From: Candidatus Delongbacteria bacterium
Lineage (GTDB): Bacteria; UBA4055
NCBI GenBank assembly: GCA_016937995.1
Contig: JAFGVM010000011.1
Location: forward strand, 1 to 7,310
Direction of reading: 5' to 3'
Length of the DNA stretch: 7,310 bases
In this document: piece by piece, positions 6,442-7,310 of the stretch
Layout: each line of letters begins with the position of its first letter
Position numbering within the stretch: the stretch's first letter is position 1
Position numbers and translations under genes: made by a program
Notes under the pieces: generated by a model
What the model was told of the DNA's origin: nothing
Databases searched by the model: none
The model's input: only the letters and a program-made list of their open reading frames with translations

Positions 6442-6468
6442 TAAGGAGCAGTTTATTGATTTCACATG

Positions 6469-6498
6469 AAAAGGGTATCAAAATCGGTACCCTTTTTT
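6469..6498 (+). terminator. Rho-independent terminator after the aminopeptidase gene
   Basis: A perfect 9-bp stem, AAAAGGGTA (6469-6477) with TACCCTTTT (6488-6496), closes a 10-base loop and runs into a T-tract (6493-6498). It lies 28 bases after the TAG stop and separates the aminopeptidase from the methyltransferase gene. Confidence 0.88.
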
Positions 6499-6499
6499 A

Positions 6500-6527
6500 T
6501 TGAAAAAACATTTTGAATATATATATT
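6500..6527 (+). promoter_or_regulatory. Candidate promoter of the SPOUT methyltransferase gene
   Basis: TTGAAA (6500-6505), 16 bases, then TATATT (6522-6527): each hexamer is one mismatch from consensus. It starts right after the upstream terminator, where a new promoter is needed. The predicted start of transcription falls at about the ATG at 6534. The AT-rich background lowers confidence. Confidence 0.45.
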
Positions 6528-6533
6528 TCGTTA

Positions 6534-7268
6534 ATGAAAAAAGAAAATATAAAGATAATACTCTCAAGAACTTGGTCACCAGGCAATATTGGCTCAATAC
6601 TAAGGTCTATGAAAAATTTTGATTTTAGCAACATTGTCGCTGTTGATCAGATAAATTTTGATGATATAGAAATGAACATAATGGCTGCCGGAGCTAAGGA
6701 TCATATCAGATATTTAAGAAATAGTGATGATCTTAAAACAGAGGTCGAGAGTTGCAATGTTGTTTATGCTTTCACTGCAAGAAAAAGAAAATATTATAAA
6801 TATCTTACACCCAAGTCTATGGCTAACGAGATCATTCAATTAGGAAATGATGTAAAGGTCGGCTTACTGTTTGGTAATGAAACTAATGGTCTGACAAATG
6901 ATGAAACAGACCTGGCGGATAAGCTAGTTTGTATCCCTACGTCTGAAAAATACTCTTCCATGAATCTTGCAAGTGCTGTAATGATAGCTCTCTACGAATT
7001 AAGCAACTCACTCTCAGTAGGCATTAGATCTGAGTTCAGTGAAGATCTTATCAATTTGAAAGAAAAAGAAGAACTTTTTAACATTACCTCATCTCTTGTA
7101 AGTCAGAAATTGATGCATAAATCAAATAATCAGAAGAAGATAAGGGAAAATATCAGGCATCTTCTTAAGAGGGTCAATCTAAATAAAAAAGAAATTGGCT
7201 TCATAAGAAGTATCATCAAGATTATTGATATAAACATTCCTGAACCTGAACAGGATAATAATAACTGA
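6534..7268 (+). CDS. SPOUT-family (TrmH/TrmJ-type) RNA 2'-O-methyltransferase
   Basis: A 244-residue cytosolic enzyme expected to transfer a methyl group from S-adenosylmethionine to a ribose 2'-hydroxyl of tRNA or rRNA. The three SpoU motifs are present: NIGSILR (residues 18-24, Asn and catalytic Arg), LLFGNETNGL (111-120) and SSMNLASA (141-148), which form the knotted cofactor site of the dimer. The motifs and order fit TrmJ and its relatives, and residues about 165-235 form a charged helical C-terminal extension as in TrmJ. The target nucleotide cannot be told. A TTG at 6513 would add seven residues, but I chose the ATG because MKKENIKIIL starts just before the first core strand. Neither start has a Shine-Dalgarno sequence. 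It ends in an ordinary TGA stop, with TGA again 13 codons on and no UxxC-like context. Confidence 0.9.
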   Translation: MKKENIKIILSRTWSPGNIGSILRSMKNFDFSNIVAVDQINFDDIEMNIMAAGAKDHIRYLRNSDDLKTEVESCNVVYAFTARKRKYYKYLTPKSMANEIIQLGNDVKVGLLFGNETNGLTNDETDLADKLVCIPTSEKYSSMNLASAVMIALYELSNSLSVGIRSEFSEDLINLKEKEELFNITSSLVSQKLMHKSNNQKKIRENIRHLLKRVNLNKKEIGFIRSIIKIIDINIPEPEQDNNN

Positions 7269-7303
7269 CTTGATACAAGCCTTAAAATCCTTTCAAAAAA
7301 TAC

Positions 7304-7309
7304 TTGACA
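7304..7309 (+). promoter_or_regulatory. Possible -35 element at the window edge
   Basis: A perfect TTGACA lies one base from the end of the window, 35 bases after the methyltransferase stop. Its -10 partner would lie outside, so this is only a hint that a further plus-strand gene begins beyond the edge. Confidence 0.25.
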
Positions 7310-7310
7310 A

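Noticed and set aside
6456-6503. A 15-residue ORF starting at TTG after AAGGAG (6443-6448)
   Set aside because: It runs straight through the terminator stem-loop and has no recognisable content. The AAGGAG is probably chance.
7266-7268. Stop TGA of the SPOUT gene as a third Sec codon
   Set aside because: The downstream frame has no nearby Cys or redox motif and hits another TGA 13 codons later. The protein is already of full family length.

Overview
The window looks like a piece of chromosome from an AT-rich Gram-negative bacterium of the wider FCB group (Cloacimonadota-, Delongbacteria- or Marinimicrobia-like). Evidence: one protein ends in a type IX secretion (T9SS) sorting domain of the NYPNPFNP kind, another is an outer-membrane barrel resembling the Bacteroidota-associated DUF6029 family, and a third is a lipoprotein. 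The clear Shine-Dalgarno sequences and the TTGACA/TATATT-type promoter argue against typical Bacteroidota. The phylum is inference.

Positions 80-4744 (minus strand) hold a tight four-gene operon. In transcription order it encodes a TlpA-like periplasmic thioredoxin (CVPC active site), a lipoprotein with a C-terminal thioredoxin-like domain, a DUF6029-like outer-membrane barrel, and a T9SS-exported multidomain protein with an N-terminal thioredoxin-like domain. Gaps are -4, 18 and 19 bases, and no terminator is seen between the genes.

The main discovery is that the second and fourth genes each appear cut in two by one in-frame TGA. In both, the TGA sits where the first cysteine of a CxxC redox motif belongs (G-TGA-P-G-C and G-TGA-A-S-C). 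Upstream and downstream parts share the frame and complete one domain, and a short hairpin with a G-containing apical loop follows the TGA at the spacing of bacterial SECIS elements. I read both genes as intact selenoproteins with U-x-x-C active sites. TGA also acts as an ordinary stop in this window (TlpA-like gene, SPOUT gene), so the code is not globally reassigned. Together the operon suggests an undescribed envelope redox relay: periplasmic Cys thioredoxin, membrane-anchored Sec protein, outer-membrane barrel, and surface or secreted Sec protein.

Positions 4745-5016 are a divergent control region. It has a strong plus-strand promoter, a weaker minus-strand promoter candidate for the operon, and two inverted repeats. 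Positions 5017-6441 (plus) encode an M18-family metallo-aminopeptidase with all metal-binding motifs, followed by a rho-independent terminator. Positions 6534-7268 (plus) encode a SPOUT (TrmH/TrmJ-type) RNA 2'-O-methyltransferase, possibly from a leaderless transcript. No rRNA, tRNA, CRISPR array or insertion sequence was seen, and the selenocysteine machinery (selA, selB, selC, selD) is not in the window.
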